A stretch of 36,106 bases of DNA from JBBKWQ01 sp037969115 (GTDB lineage: Bacteria > Actinomycetota > Acidimicrobiia > Acidimicrobiales > Ilumatobacteraceae). Below, piece by piece: positions 15,807 to 22,697 of the stretch (the first letter of the stretch is position 1; the number at the start of each line of letters is the position of its first letter). A model generated the notes under the pieces. It had not been told where the DNA came from. It ran no database searches and was given only the letters and a program-made list of their open reading frames with translations. The DNA lies in contig JBBKWQ010000127.1 of assembly GCA_037969115.1 (NCBI GenBank), positions 1 through 36,106 of the forward strand, read 5' to 3'. The translations under genes were made by a program, and so were the position numbers.

Positions 15807-15826
15807 TTTCGGGAATGTTCCGGAAA
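15807..15826. promoter_or_regulatory. imperfect 20-bp palindrome before the selenoprotein gene
   Basis: The segment TTTCGGGAATGTTCCGGAAA reads almost the same on both strands, with one mismatched pair. It lies between the mutase small subunit and the GrdB-like gene. It could be an operator, or a weak hairpin ending the mutase transcript; there is no T-run to favour a terminator. Confidence 0.3.
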
Positions 15827-15863
15827 CCGAGCGGGTTCACGGTCGCATGGCGAGGACACAATC

Positions 15864-16871
15864 ATGAGTGCTTCCGCGTCGAGTGACCATGCTCGGGTCG
15901 ATGCACCGGAAACGCTCGAGGCGTTCAAGAACTCGTTCTATTACGGATCGCGAAGCAACCTCGACTTCAAGTTCCTGTCGGACTTGTCGACCGACGACGC
16001 CGGGCGATTCTTCGACGAGTTGCTCCGGCTCCTCGGCCGAACCATGAACGACGGCGACGCCCACCGGCTCGTTGACCACGTGGTGAACTCGCAGCAGCGC
16101 GCCTACACCTCCCATCTCGACGATCGGGCAGCGTTCGCGTACGACGACGGCCCCTTCTCCCCGCCTCGTAAGAAGGTGTCCGAGAGCAGGGTCGCGCTGA
16201 TCACGTCGAGCGGCCACTTCGTCGAGGGTGACGATCCAGAACCGTTCGGTGTCACCGACATGACCCAGGAGGAGGCCGAGGCGAGGGTCGGCGAGTTCCT
16301 CAGAGCCGCTCCGACCTTGTCGACGATCCCCACCGACACCGACGTGGGCGAACTCCGAGTTCGACACGGGGGGTATCCGGTTCACGCGGCCGAAACCGAT
16401 CACAACGTGGTCCTGCCCCTGACGGCACTGCACGGGTTGGTCGCCGACGGCACCGTCGGCCAGTTCGCCGAGCATGCGTACTCCTTCGTGGGTGCGACCT
16501 CACAGCTCCGGCTCCGCGATCACGTGGTCGCTGAATGGGTCGAGCGCCTTCGCGACGACGAGATCGACGTGGTGTTGCTCGTTCCCGTTTGACCGGTGTG
16601 CCACGTGTCGGTCGGACACGTCCAGCGCGGCATCGAGGCAGCCGGAATCCCCTCGGTCAGTATCTCTGTGGCCGCATTCGGTCACGTGCCGGACCAGATG
16701 GCGCTGTCTCGCGCACTGATCACCGATCACCCGATGGGTCGGCCACTCGGAGCCCCAGGCGATCACAACCGCCACCTCGCCGTGGTCAGCTCGGCTCTCG
16801 AACTCATCGATCAGGCAACCGCGCGGACCATCGAACGGTTTTCGCTGCCGTACCGAACCTGGCCGATGTAG
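15864..16871 (+). CDS. GrdB/PrdB-like selenoprotein (glycine/sarcosine/betaine reductase selenoprotein B family) with in-frame TGA read as selenocysteine
   Basis: Read through the TGA at 16590-16592, this gene encodes 335 residues of the GRDB family (PF07355-like). Upstream lie S-R-V-A-L-I-T-S-S-G and the H-N-V-V-L-P-L-T-A-L-H block. Downstream, in the same frame, the protein continues P-V-C-H-V-S-V-G-H-V-Q and G-I-E-A-A-G-I-P-S-V, then L-G-A-P-G-D. Family members carry Sec or Cys where the TGA falls, giving a U243-P-V-C246 redox motif. The TGA is followed by a SECIS-like hairpin. Anaerobic GrdB/PrdB reductively cleave glycine, betaine or proline; the role of stand-alone homologues in aerobic actinobacteria is, as far as I know, unsettled. 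The ATG has GAGG 8 nt upstream. The alternative is a simple nonsense mutation, but full conservation after the TGA argues against it. Confidence 0.82.
16603..16621 (+). promoter_or_regulatory. candidate bacterial SECIS element
   Basis: A perfect 7-bp stem (ACGTGTC at 16603-16609, GACACGT at 16615-16621) closes a 5-nt loop, GGTCG. The loop begins after 17 nt of sequence following the TGA and starts with two G residues. These values fall inside the published bacterial SECIS model as I recall it: UGA-to-loop distance about 16-37 nt, short loop, G in the first two loop positions. SelB would bind it to deliver Sec-tRNA. Confidence 0.72.
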
Positions 16872-16940
16872 CCGGCGCTCGCCGGCGAGGCGATCACGAG
16901 CGTGCCGTCTTGTGCGAGACTCGACGCCGACGGCAACACC

Positions 16941-17921
16941 ATGCGACTTCTCAGCTACACCATCGACCGGCGACAGCGGTACGGCATGATCGATCAGTCC
17001 GGCTATGCCGTGATCGACCTCACTGACCGTATCTACGGCGCACGTGACCTCGGCGAACTCGTGCGTACGGGGCGCCTCGACGACGCCCGCGATTTCACCG
17101 ACGCTCCACCAGATCATCAGGTCAACGAGATCATGTTCGACCGTCTCCTCGATTGGCCGGGCAAGGTGTTCTGCATCGGCGCGAACTACGCGGGTACCGG
17201 CGTCGAGAACGGCGACGGCTCCAGCGACCCGTACCACCGCGGCGCGGGTGCGCGAGACGTGAACGGATACCCCCACGTGTCGGTGCGGTTCCCCGACTCG
17301 TTCGCCGGGCACGAACGCCCCTTGCTCCGTCCTCCAGAGAGTTGGCACCTCGACTACGAGGGCGAGATCGTTCTCGTGATCGGCCTGGATGGACGGCGCA
17401 TCCCCATGAACCGGGCACGCGACCACATTGCCGGACTCACGCTCGGCAACGACGGCACGATCGGCGACTGGCTCGACCACGCGCCCCCGTACATGACCCA
17501 GGCCAAGAACTGGGAGTCGTCGGGCTCTTTGGGGCCGTGGATGGTGAACACCGACGAGATCGGCGATCTCGGCACACTCGAGCTCACGACCAGCGTGAAC
17601 GGCGAGGTTCGCCAACACGCCTCGACCGCGTCGATGAAGTTCTCGATCGAGTACATCGTCCACTATCTGTCGACGTTCACAACGCTGCGAGCGGGTGACG
17701 TGATCTTCACCGGCTCCCCCGCCGGCGCCGGTGCTCAACTCGACCCGCCGATATGGTTGCAGACAGGTGACGTGATCGAAATCTCCGTGCCCGAGATCGG
17801 AACGCTTCGCAACACCGTGACCGACGAATTCCCCGACGGCCCGATGTTCGTAGCGCCCGAGCCGCGGAGCACGGTCGACCCGGCGGGTTCCGAACAGCCG
17901 GCTGCAACACCACTGGACTGA
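16941..17921 (+). CDS. fumarylacetoacetate hydrolase (FAH) family protein
   Basis: A 326-residue protein of the FAH superfamily, whose members are divalent-metal-dependent hydrolases, decarboxylases or isomerases of oxo-acids. The metal site shows as Y-E-G-E (Glu140, Glu142) and a downstream G-N-D-G-T. Other family blocks are V-F-C-I-G-A-N-Y-A, A-K-N-W-E-S-S-G-S-L-G-P-W, and the C-terminal D-V-I-F-T-G-S-P-A-G-A-G. It likely acts on an acylpyruvate or similar breakdown product. The ATG at 16941 gives the usual M-R-L-L-S-Y start, though an in-frame GTG lies at 16902. It starts 69 bp after the selenoprotein gene on the same strand, so the two may share a transcript. Confidence 0.85.
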   Translation: MRLLSYTIDRRQRYGMIDQSGYAVIDLTDRIYGARDLGELVRTGRLDDARDFTDAPPDHQVNEIMFDRLLDWPGKVFCIGANYAGTGVENGDGSSDPYHRGAGARDVNGYPHVSVRFPDSFAGHERPLLRPPESWHLDYEGEIVLVIGLDGRRIPMNRARDHIAGLTLGNDGTIGDWLDHAPPYMTQAKNWESSGSLGPWMVNTDEIGDLGTLELTTSVNGEVRQHASTASMKFSIEYIVHYLSTFTTLRAGDVIFTGSPAGAGAQLDPPIWLQTGDVIEISVPEIGTLRNTVTDEFPDGPMFVAPEPRSTVDPAGSEQPAATPLD

Positions 17922-17986
17922 CGCAGCTCGACCGATGGACTGCAAGCGCTCTCAGGTCTTTCGGTGTTGGCCGTTACCCTGTGGCG

Positions 17987-19612
17987 ATGTCTGAATATCC
18001 GCGGTGGTGGCCTGAGGGCGTCGTCTATCAGGTGTATCCCCGCTCGTTCGCCGACGGCAATGGAGACGGAACCGGAGACATCGCCGGAATCCGGGCAAGG
18101 CTCGGTCATCTGCATCGGTTGGGCGTCGATGCGATCTGGGTGACGCCGTGGTATCCGTCGCCACTCAACGACGGTGGATACGACGTGGCCGACTATCGCG
18201 ACATCGATCCCCGATTCGGCACACTCGCCGAGGCCGAGCAGCTCATCGAGGAAGCACACGAGTGGGGCCTCAAGGTGATCGTCGACCTCGTCCCCAACCA
18301 CACCTCGGCCGACCATGCGTGGTTTCAAGAGGCGATCGCCGCACCACCCGGCCACCCGTCCCGTCAGCGTTATCACATTCGCTCTGGAACCGGGGTCGAC
18401 GGGTCCGAACCGCCGTGCGACTGGAAGAGCGTGTTCGGCGGACCGGCTTGGGAACGTCTCGACGACGGCGAGTGGTACCTCCATCTGTTCGATGCATCCC
18501 AGCCCGACCTCAACTGGGAGAACGCAGAAGTTCGCGCAGAGTTCTGTGCGGTCTTCCAGTTCTGGCTCGACCGGGGAGTCGACGGTTTCCGCGTCGATGT
18601 GGCTCACGGACTGGTGAAGGATCCGACGTTTCCCGACATGGCGGAGGACTCACAGCTCCTCGAGAACTCGCGGCAACCCAACCACCCGTTCTGGGATCGC
18701 GACGGTGTCCACGAGATCATTCGCGAGTGGCGGGCGGTGCTCGACGCGTGCGGCCGCGACGTGATGATGGTGGCCGAGGCGTGGGTGCATTCGAGCAGAC
18801 TCCCGCTCTATCTGCGACCGGACGAGTACCACCAGTCGTTCAACTTCGACTTCCTCGAGTGCGAGTGGGACCCGACGCTGATGCGTGCGGTCGTCGACGG
18901 AGCGATCGGTGCCGCCGAGAGCGTGCATTCCACGCCGACCTGGGCGTTCTCGAATCACGACGTGGTGCGTCACGCGACCCGCTACGGCCTGCCGCCGAAC
19001 ACGAACTGGCGGCGTTGGCTTCACGACGGCCCGCACGACGTACTCGACGCAGCGCTCGGTCTACGACGCGCGCGGGCCGCAGCGCTCCTGTTGCTCGCAC
19101 TTCCCGGCTCCGCATACGTGTACCAGGGGGAGGAACTCGGGCTGCCCGAGGTGTGGGACCTTCCCCCCGAGGTGCTCGACGACCCGGCGTGGGAGCGGTC
19201 TGGTCACGCGGTCAAGGGGCGCGACGGTTGTCGAGTGCCCCTGCCTTGGACGCCCGACGGGCCGTCATTCGGATTCGGATCGTCCGATCCTTGGCTCCCC
19301 CAACCTGCGGCTTTCGCCGAACTCGCCGCGTCGGTCCAGGACGGCGTCGTCGGTTCCACGCTGGAGCTGTACCGGTCGGCGCTTCGACTCCGGAGCACCG
19401 AACTCGTCGGTGTCGGCGCACTCGCCTGGCTCGATCTCCGAGACGACGTGCTGGCATTCCGGCGCGGGGACATCGCATGTGTCATCAACTACGGCGCCGA
19501 CCCGCTCGACCTTCCGGCCGGGGAAGTGCTCGTCCACTCCGGATCCGGTTCGACTCCGCTCGCACACGAACTCCATGCCGACGAAGCAGCTTGGGTCCGT
19601 CTGACCACCTGA
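17987..19612 (+). CDS. GH13 alpha-glucosidase (oligo-1,6-glucosidase type)
   Basis: A 541-residue cytoplasmic glycoside hydrolase of family 13 with the complete catalytic set. Asp204 is the nucleophile (D-G-F-R-V-D-V-A-H), Glu264 the acid/base (V-A-E-A-W) and Asp325 the stabiliser (F-S-N-H-D). D-L-V-P-N-H at 100-105 is region I. There is no signal peptide. The N-terminal W-W-P-E-G-V-V-Y-Q-V-Y-P-R-S-F and the domain organisation fit actinobacterial alpha-glucosidases releasing glucose from malto- or isomalto-oligosaccharides. The ATG at 17987 has TACCCT 6 nt upstream; a GTG two codons earlier is possible. The acyl-CoA dehydrogenase follows 20 bp later without an obvious functional link. Confidence 0.9.
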   Translation: MSEYPRWWPEGVVYQVYPRSFADGNGDGTGDIAGIRARLGHLHRLGVDAIWVTPWYPSPLNDGGYDVADYRDIDPRFGTLAEAEQLIEEAHEWGLKVIVDLVPNHTSADHAWFQEAIAAPPGHPSRQRYHIRSGTGVDGSEPPCDWKSVFGGPAWERLDDGEWYLHLFDASQPDLNWENAEVRAEFCAVFQFWLDRGVDGFRVDVAHGLVKDPTFPDMAEDSQLLENSRQPNHPFWDRDGVHEIIREWRAVLDACGRDVMMVAEAWVHSSRLPLYLRPDEYHQSFNFDFLECEWDPTLMRAVVDGAIGAAESVHSTPTWAFSNHDVVRHATRYGLPPNTNWRRWLHDGPHDVLDAALGLRRARAAALLLLALPGSAYVYQGEELGLPEVWDLPPEVLDDPAWERSGHAVKGRDGCRVPLPWTPDGPSFGFGSSDPWLPQPAAFAELAASVQDGVVGSTLELYRSALRLRSTELVGVGALAWLDLRDDVLAFRRGDIACVINYGADPLDLPAGEVLVHSGSGSTPLAHELHADEAAWVRLTT

Positions 19613-19632
19613 CCGTGGGCAAGGCTGTCGGG

Positions 19633-20910
19633 ATGGACTTCGACATACCGGCCGAGCTCGTCAGCTATCTCGATGAGCTCGACGCGTTCATCGAGCGCGA
19701 GATCAAACCGCTCGAGCAACGCGACGACAACATCCGGTTCTTCGACCATCGACGTGAGGACGCTCGTACCGACTGGGATCGCGGTGGGCTCCCGAACGAG
19801 GAGTGGGAACTACTGCTCGATCAGGCCAAACGGCTCGCCGACGCTGCCGGCCACTACCGCTATCCACTCGGCGCCGAATACGGCGGCAGGAACGGCACGA
19901 ATCTGGGAATGGCCATCATCCGCGAGCACTTGGCGGCCAAGGGTCTGGGCTTGCACAACGACCTCCAGAACGAGCATTCGATCGTGGGCAACAACGTCGG
20001 TCTGCTCTTGATGATCGAATACGGCAGCGACGAGCAGCGAGCCGAGTGGATCGACGACCTTGCCGAGGGCCGACGCAGCTTCGCATTCGGCATCACCGAA
20101 CCCGCGCACGGCTCCGACGCGACTCATATGGAGACCACCGCGGTCCGCGACGGCGACGATTGGGTGATCAACGGCGAGAAGACGTGGAACACCGGCATTC
20201 ACCGGGCGAGCCACGACTTGATCTTCGCCCGTACCAATGGCGAGGCCGGCGACGGCAGCGGCATCACGTGCTTCCTGGTGCCAACTGGGTCGTCCGGCTT
20301 TCAAGTCGAGGAGTACCTCTGGACGTTCAACATGCCGACTGACCACGCCCGTATCTCGCTCACCGATGTCCGCGTGTCGAACTCGACGATCTTCGGCGGC
20401 GAGGACCGCGGCCTCCAGGTCGTGCAGCATTTCTTCAACGAGAATCGGATCCGCCAGGCCGCGTCCAGCCTGGGCGCCGCCCAGTTCTGTGTGAACGAGG
20501 CCGTTCGATACGCGAAGGAACGCAAGCCGTTCGGCAAACCACTCGCCACGAATCAGGGGATCCAGTTCCCGCTCGTCGAGTTGCAGACGCAGTGCGAGAT
20601 GCTGCGCGCGCTCATCCACAAGACGGCTTGGCAGATGGACACCCAGGGGACGTTCTCGGTGAGCGACAAGGTCTCGATGTGCAACTACTGGTCGAACCGA
20701 CTCTGTTGCGACGCGGCCGACCGGGCGATGCAGGTGTTCGGTGGGTTGGGCTACAGCCGCCACATGCCGTTCGAACACATCTACCGACACCATCGTCGGT
20801 ACCGGATCACCGAAGGCGCCGAAGAAATCCAGATGCGGCGTGTCGCCGGGTATCTCTTCGGGTTCATGAGCCAGCAGGCCCCCAAAGGCGTCGACTCGAT
20901 CAGCCACTGA
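19633..20910 (+). CDS. acyl-CoA dehydrogenase family protein
   Basis: A 425-residue flavoprotein of the acyl-CoA dehydrogenase superfamily, which introduces an alpha-beta double bond into acyl-CoA with FAD as cofactor. The FAD-binding block is F-G-I-T-E-P-A-H-G-S-D. N-E-N-R-I-R-Q-A and A-K-E-R-K-P-F-G-K-P-L begin the C-terminal helical domain. The stretch Q-V-F-G-G-L-G-Y-S leads to I-T-E-G-A-E-E-I-Q, where the Glu of T-E-G sits at the position of the catalytic base of medium-chain enzymes. The 425-residue length is somewhat above classic enzymes (about 390) and near the ACAD10/11-like group. The ATG at 19633 has AAGG 8 nt upstream; a GTG at 19615 is two bases after the alpha-glucosidase stop. 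Confidence 0.88.
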   Translation: MDFDIPAELVSYLDELDAFIEREIKPLEQRDDNIRFFDHRREDARTDWDRGGLPNEEWELLLDQAKRLADAAGHYRYPLGAEYGGRNGTNLGMAIIREHLAAKGLGLHNDLQNEHSIVGNNVGLLLMIEYGSDEQRAEWIDDLAEGRRSFAFGITEPAHGSDATHMETTAVRDGDDWVINGEKTWNTGIHRASHDLIFARTNGEAGDGSGITCFLVPTGSSGFQVEEYLWTFNMPTDHARISLTDVRVSNSTIFGGEDRGLQVVQHFFNENRIRQAASSLGAAQFCVNEAVRYAKERKPFGKPLATNQGIQFPLVELQTQCEMLRALIHKTAWQMDTQGTFSVSDKVSMCNYWSNRLCCDAADRAMQVFGGLGYSRHMPFEHIYRHHRRYRITEGAEEIQMRRVAGYLFGFMSQQAPKGVDSISH

Positions 20911-20962
20911 CCGGCCGGATCATGGGCGGGGCACCCATATTCGTGACATTCGACACAACATG

Positions 20963-21002
20963 TTTACTTCTGCGTGTCAAGGTGCTAACTTTAGTAAGCA
21001 CC
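20963..21002 (+). promoter_or_regulatory. promoter and near-palindrome before the phasin-like gene
   Basis: In an AT-rich patch, TTTACT (20963-20968) and TAACTT (20986-20991) are 17 bp apart, a good -35/-10 pair. A 22-bp near-palindrome (20981-21002, arms GGTGCT and AGCACC, 18 of 22 positions symmetric) covers the -10 and could bind a repressor. The leader of about 60 nt ends in an AGGAG ribosome-binding site. Confidence 0.55.
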
Positions 21003-21061
21003 TGAGGACGGAGCGTCCGCTTCACCCTCACCACGAGTCTGACACCCCCAAAGGAGACACC

Positions 21062-21622
21062 ATGAACACCGAATCCCTCACCAAGGACATGCCTAAAGTC
21101 GTCACCGACGCCATCGCCGAGATCGAAGCTCGGTTCAACGAGATCGAAGCTCGGTTCAACGAAATCGTCGAAACCGGCAAGGCTCGCTTCGAGCCCATCG
21201 CCGACAGCGTCGAGTCCCGCTTCACGGCCCGCACCGAGCCCGTCCGCGAGCAGCTGCTCGCCGGCATCAAGTCGGTCCGGACCCAGGCAGAGACCAACAC
21301 CAGCAAGCTCACCGAGATGCTGCCTGCGCTCGACACCACGACGATCCCGACCCCCGAGCAGCTCGCCGAGCGCTACTTCGCCGGTGCCGAGCAGGTACTG
21401 GGCTGGCAGCGCAAGATGACCCTCGAGGCAATCGCCAACGGCCGCAACTTCGCCGAGAAGGCCGGCGTCGTCGACGCACCGAAGCCGGCCGCCAAGAAGA
21501 CGGCCGCCAAGAAGACGACCGCCCGCAAGCCGGCCGCCAAGAAGGCAGTCGCGACCAAGAAGACCACCAAGGCCACCAAGAAGTCGACCGCCCGCAAGCC
21601 GGCCGCCAAGAAGAGCGCCTGA
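21062..21622 (+). CDS. phasin-like / HbhA-like coiled-coil protein with a Lys-Ala-rich tail
   Basis: A 186-residue protein with two parts. Residues 1-135 are charged, helical and lack membrane segments, with heptad-like E-I-E-A-R-F-N repeats and the block Y-F-A-G-A-E-Q-V-L-G-W-Q-R-K, as in phasins coating polyhydroxyalkanoate granules. Residues 140-186 are built from P-A-A-K-K, T-A-A-K-K and T-A-R-K units, as in histone-H1-like and mycobacterial heparin-binding haemagglutinin tails, which bind DNA or polyanions. Granule attachment to the nucleoid, or surface adhesion, are both possible. It has its own strong promoter, an AAAGGAG ribosome-binding site and a terminator, suggesting abundant expression. 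No PHA synthase lies nearby. Confidence 0.72.
   Translation: MNTESLTKDMPKVVTDAIAEIEARFNEIEARFNEIVETGKARFEPIADSVESRFTARTEPVREQLLAGIKSVRTQAETNTSKLTEMLPALDTTTIPTPEQLAERYFAGAEQVLGWQRKMTLEAIANGRNFAEKAGVVDAPKPAAKKTAAKKTTARKPAAKKAVATKKTTKATKKSTARKPAAKKSA
21119..21160. repeat. perfect 21-bp tandem duplication in the phasin-like gene
   Basis: Two identical 21-bp units (21119-21139 and 21140-21160) each encode E-I-E-A-R-F-N. Identity at every base, including wobble positions, points to a recent duplication. Seven residues is one coiled-coil heptad, so the helix register is kept. Confidence 0.85.
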
Positions 21623-21684
21623 TCAGGCACACCTGACGTTCGCCTCGTCGCAGCACGCTGTGCGAGACGATTCGTAGCGAATCG

Positions 21685-21723
21685 CAGCCCGGACCGGAAC
21701 CCCTCCCGGCCCGGGCTGTTTCG
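21685..21723 (+). terminator. intrinsic terminator after the phasin-like gene
   Basis: An 8-bp GC-rich stem (CAGCCCGG at 21685-21692, CCGGGCTG at 21711-21718), with further CCGG pairing inside, is followed by TTTCG. It stands 62 bp after the phasin-like stop and just before the convergent hydrolase gene, so it may serve both strands. Confidence 0.7.
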
Positions 21724-21730
21724 CGCCCGG

Positions 21731-22543
21731 TCAGCGATGTGCGAGATCGTGCAGCGTGAGCCAAGCCACGACGAGGCGGGCACACTCGGCAGGACGGTCG
21801 AGCGGCAGGGCGTGCGCACCACCCTCGATCGTCTGCAGCGAGACCCGCCCCGGGTGTGCAGCAGCCAGCGCGAGACCGTTCTCGGGGGTCGCGCTCTGGT
21901 CGTCGGCGCCTTGCACCACCAGCATCGGTGCCGATCCACCGTCCCACCAGACATGAGGTGGTTCCGCGACGACACGAGTGATCCGGCCGGCGTCTGCGCT
22001 CGGCGGATCGAGCCACGCTGACGGGTCGGCTCGGCCCGGCTCGAAGTAGCAGCGACCGAGAGCCTCGACGCGCTCAGGAGTCGGCAGTTCAGTATTACCG
22101 ACGATCGCCATGTCTTCGGTGAATCGCGACGTGGGGCCGAACAGGCCGCCGGCAGCGAAAAGAACCAGGCCGTCGAGCAGGTCGGGCCTCAACGTGGCCG
22201 TCATCCGCATGATCCGGTTGCCAAACGCGTGGCCGATTCCGAGGACGGGCGTGGAACCGAGCGCGAGCAGTACCGCGACCACGTCGCCGGCGAGATCGGC
22301 CAGGGTGTGGCCGCCCACAGGAAGCGTCGAACCGGGGCACCCCCGCGGTTGGATCAGGGCGACACGAGCGTCGCAGCGGTCGACGAGCTGTTCGGCGAAT
22401 GGAACGAGATCGTCGAGCGGCCGGGTCCCGGCCGGCCACGCCACGAAGTGCAGCGATCCGTCGCCGACGACGTCGTACCTGATCGTGCCGCCGAGCCGAT
22501 CGACGTGGTGGCTGCGACGATCGTGCCGATTCTCGGCACTCAT
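21731..22543 (-). CDS. alpha/beta-hydrolase-fold protein lacking the nucleophile serine
   Basis: A protein of about 270 residues with the alpha/beta-hydrolase fold. The nucleophile elbow reads G-H-A-F-G (Ala106), where active enzymes have G-x-S-x-G, usually G-H-S-x-G. The codon is GCG, one base from TCG. The rest of the triad looks kept: an Asp in V-V-Q-G-A-D-D-Q and a His in G-G-A-H-A-L-P-L. The protein is therefore either catalytically dead, for example a ligand-binding or perception protein, or uses another mechanism. The ATG at 22543 overlaps the stop of a 7-codon leader reading frame (ATGA); a GTG at 22552 is the alternative. It is divergent from glnS. Confidence 0.75.
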   Translation of the reverse strand: MSAENRHDRRSHHVDRLGGTIRYDVVGDGSLHFVAWPAGTRPLDDLVPFAEQLVDRCDARVALIQPRGCPGSTLPVGGHTLADLAGDVVAVLLALGSTPVLGIGHAFGNRIMRMTATLRPDLLDGLVLFAAGGLFGPTSRFTEDMAIVGNTELPTPERVEALGRCYFEPGRADPSAWLDPPSADAGRITRVVAEPPHVWWDGGSAPMLVVQGADDQSATPENGLALAAAHPGRVSLQTIEGGAHALPLDRPAECARLVVAWLTLHDLAHR

Positions 22544-22563
22544 GAAATGCACTCGGTGAACAT
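22540..22563 (-). CDS. possible 7-codon leader ORF coupled to the hydrolase
   Basis: ATG at 22563 opens M-F-T-E-C-I-S and stops at a TGA that shares bases with the hydrolase ATG. A strong GAGGAG ribosome-binding site sits 5 nt before it, whereas the hydrolase start has none of its own. Ribosomes would translate this short frame and then restart on the hydrolase. Confidence 0.35.
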   Translation of the reverse strand: MFTECIS

Positions 22564-22697
22564 GGCCGCTCCTCGGGATCGGTCTCTGCGGGTCTGCCGA
22601 TGCCGATCAGTCAGCATGGCAGGTCTCCATCGAGGCTGACCGATCGCCGGCGCGGCGTCTGGTGGCAGGACCGGTCGGTCGCCATAGTGTTGGCGCG

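Noticed and set aside
16500..17945. A 481-codon open frame on the minus strand covering the selenoprotein 3' part and the FAH gene
   Set aside because: It is antisense to two recognisable families; its composition is that of a shadow frame. It does not explain the TGA in the GrdB-like gene.
18148..19614. N-terminal extension of the acyl-CoA dehydrogenase frame
   Set aside because: It is an out-of-frame overlap of the GH13 gene; the dehydrogenase similarity begins at 19633.
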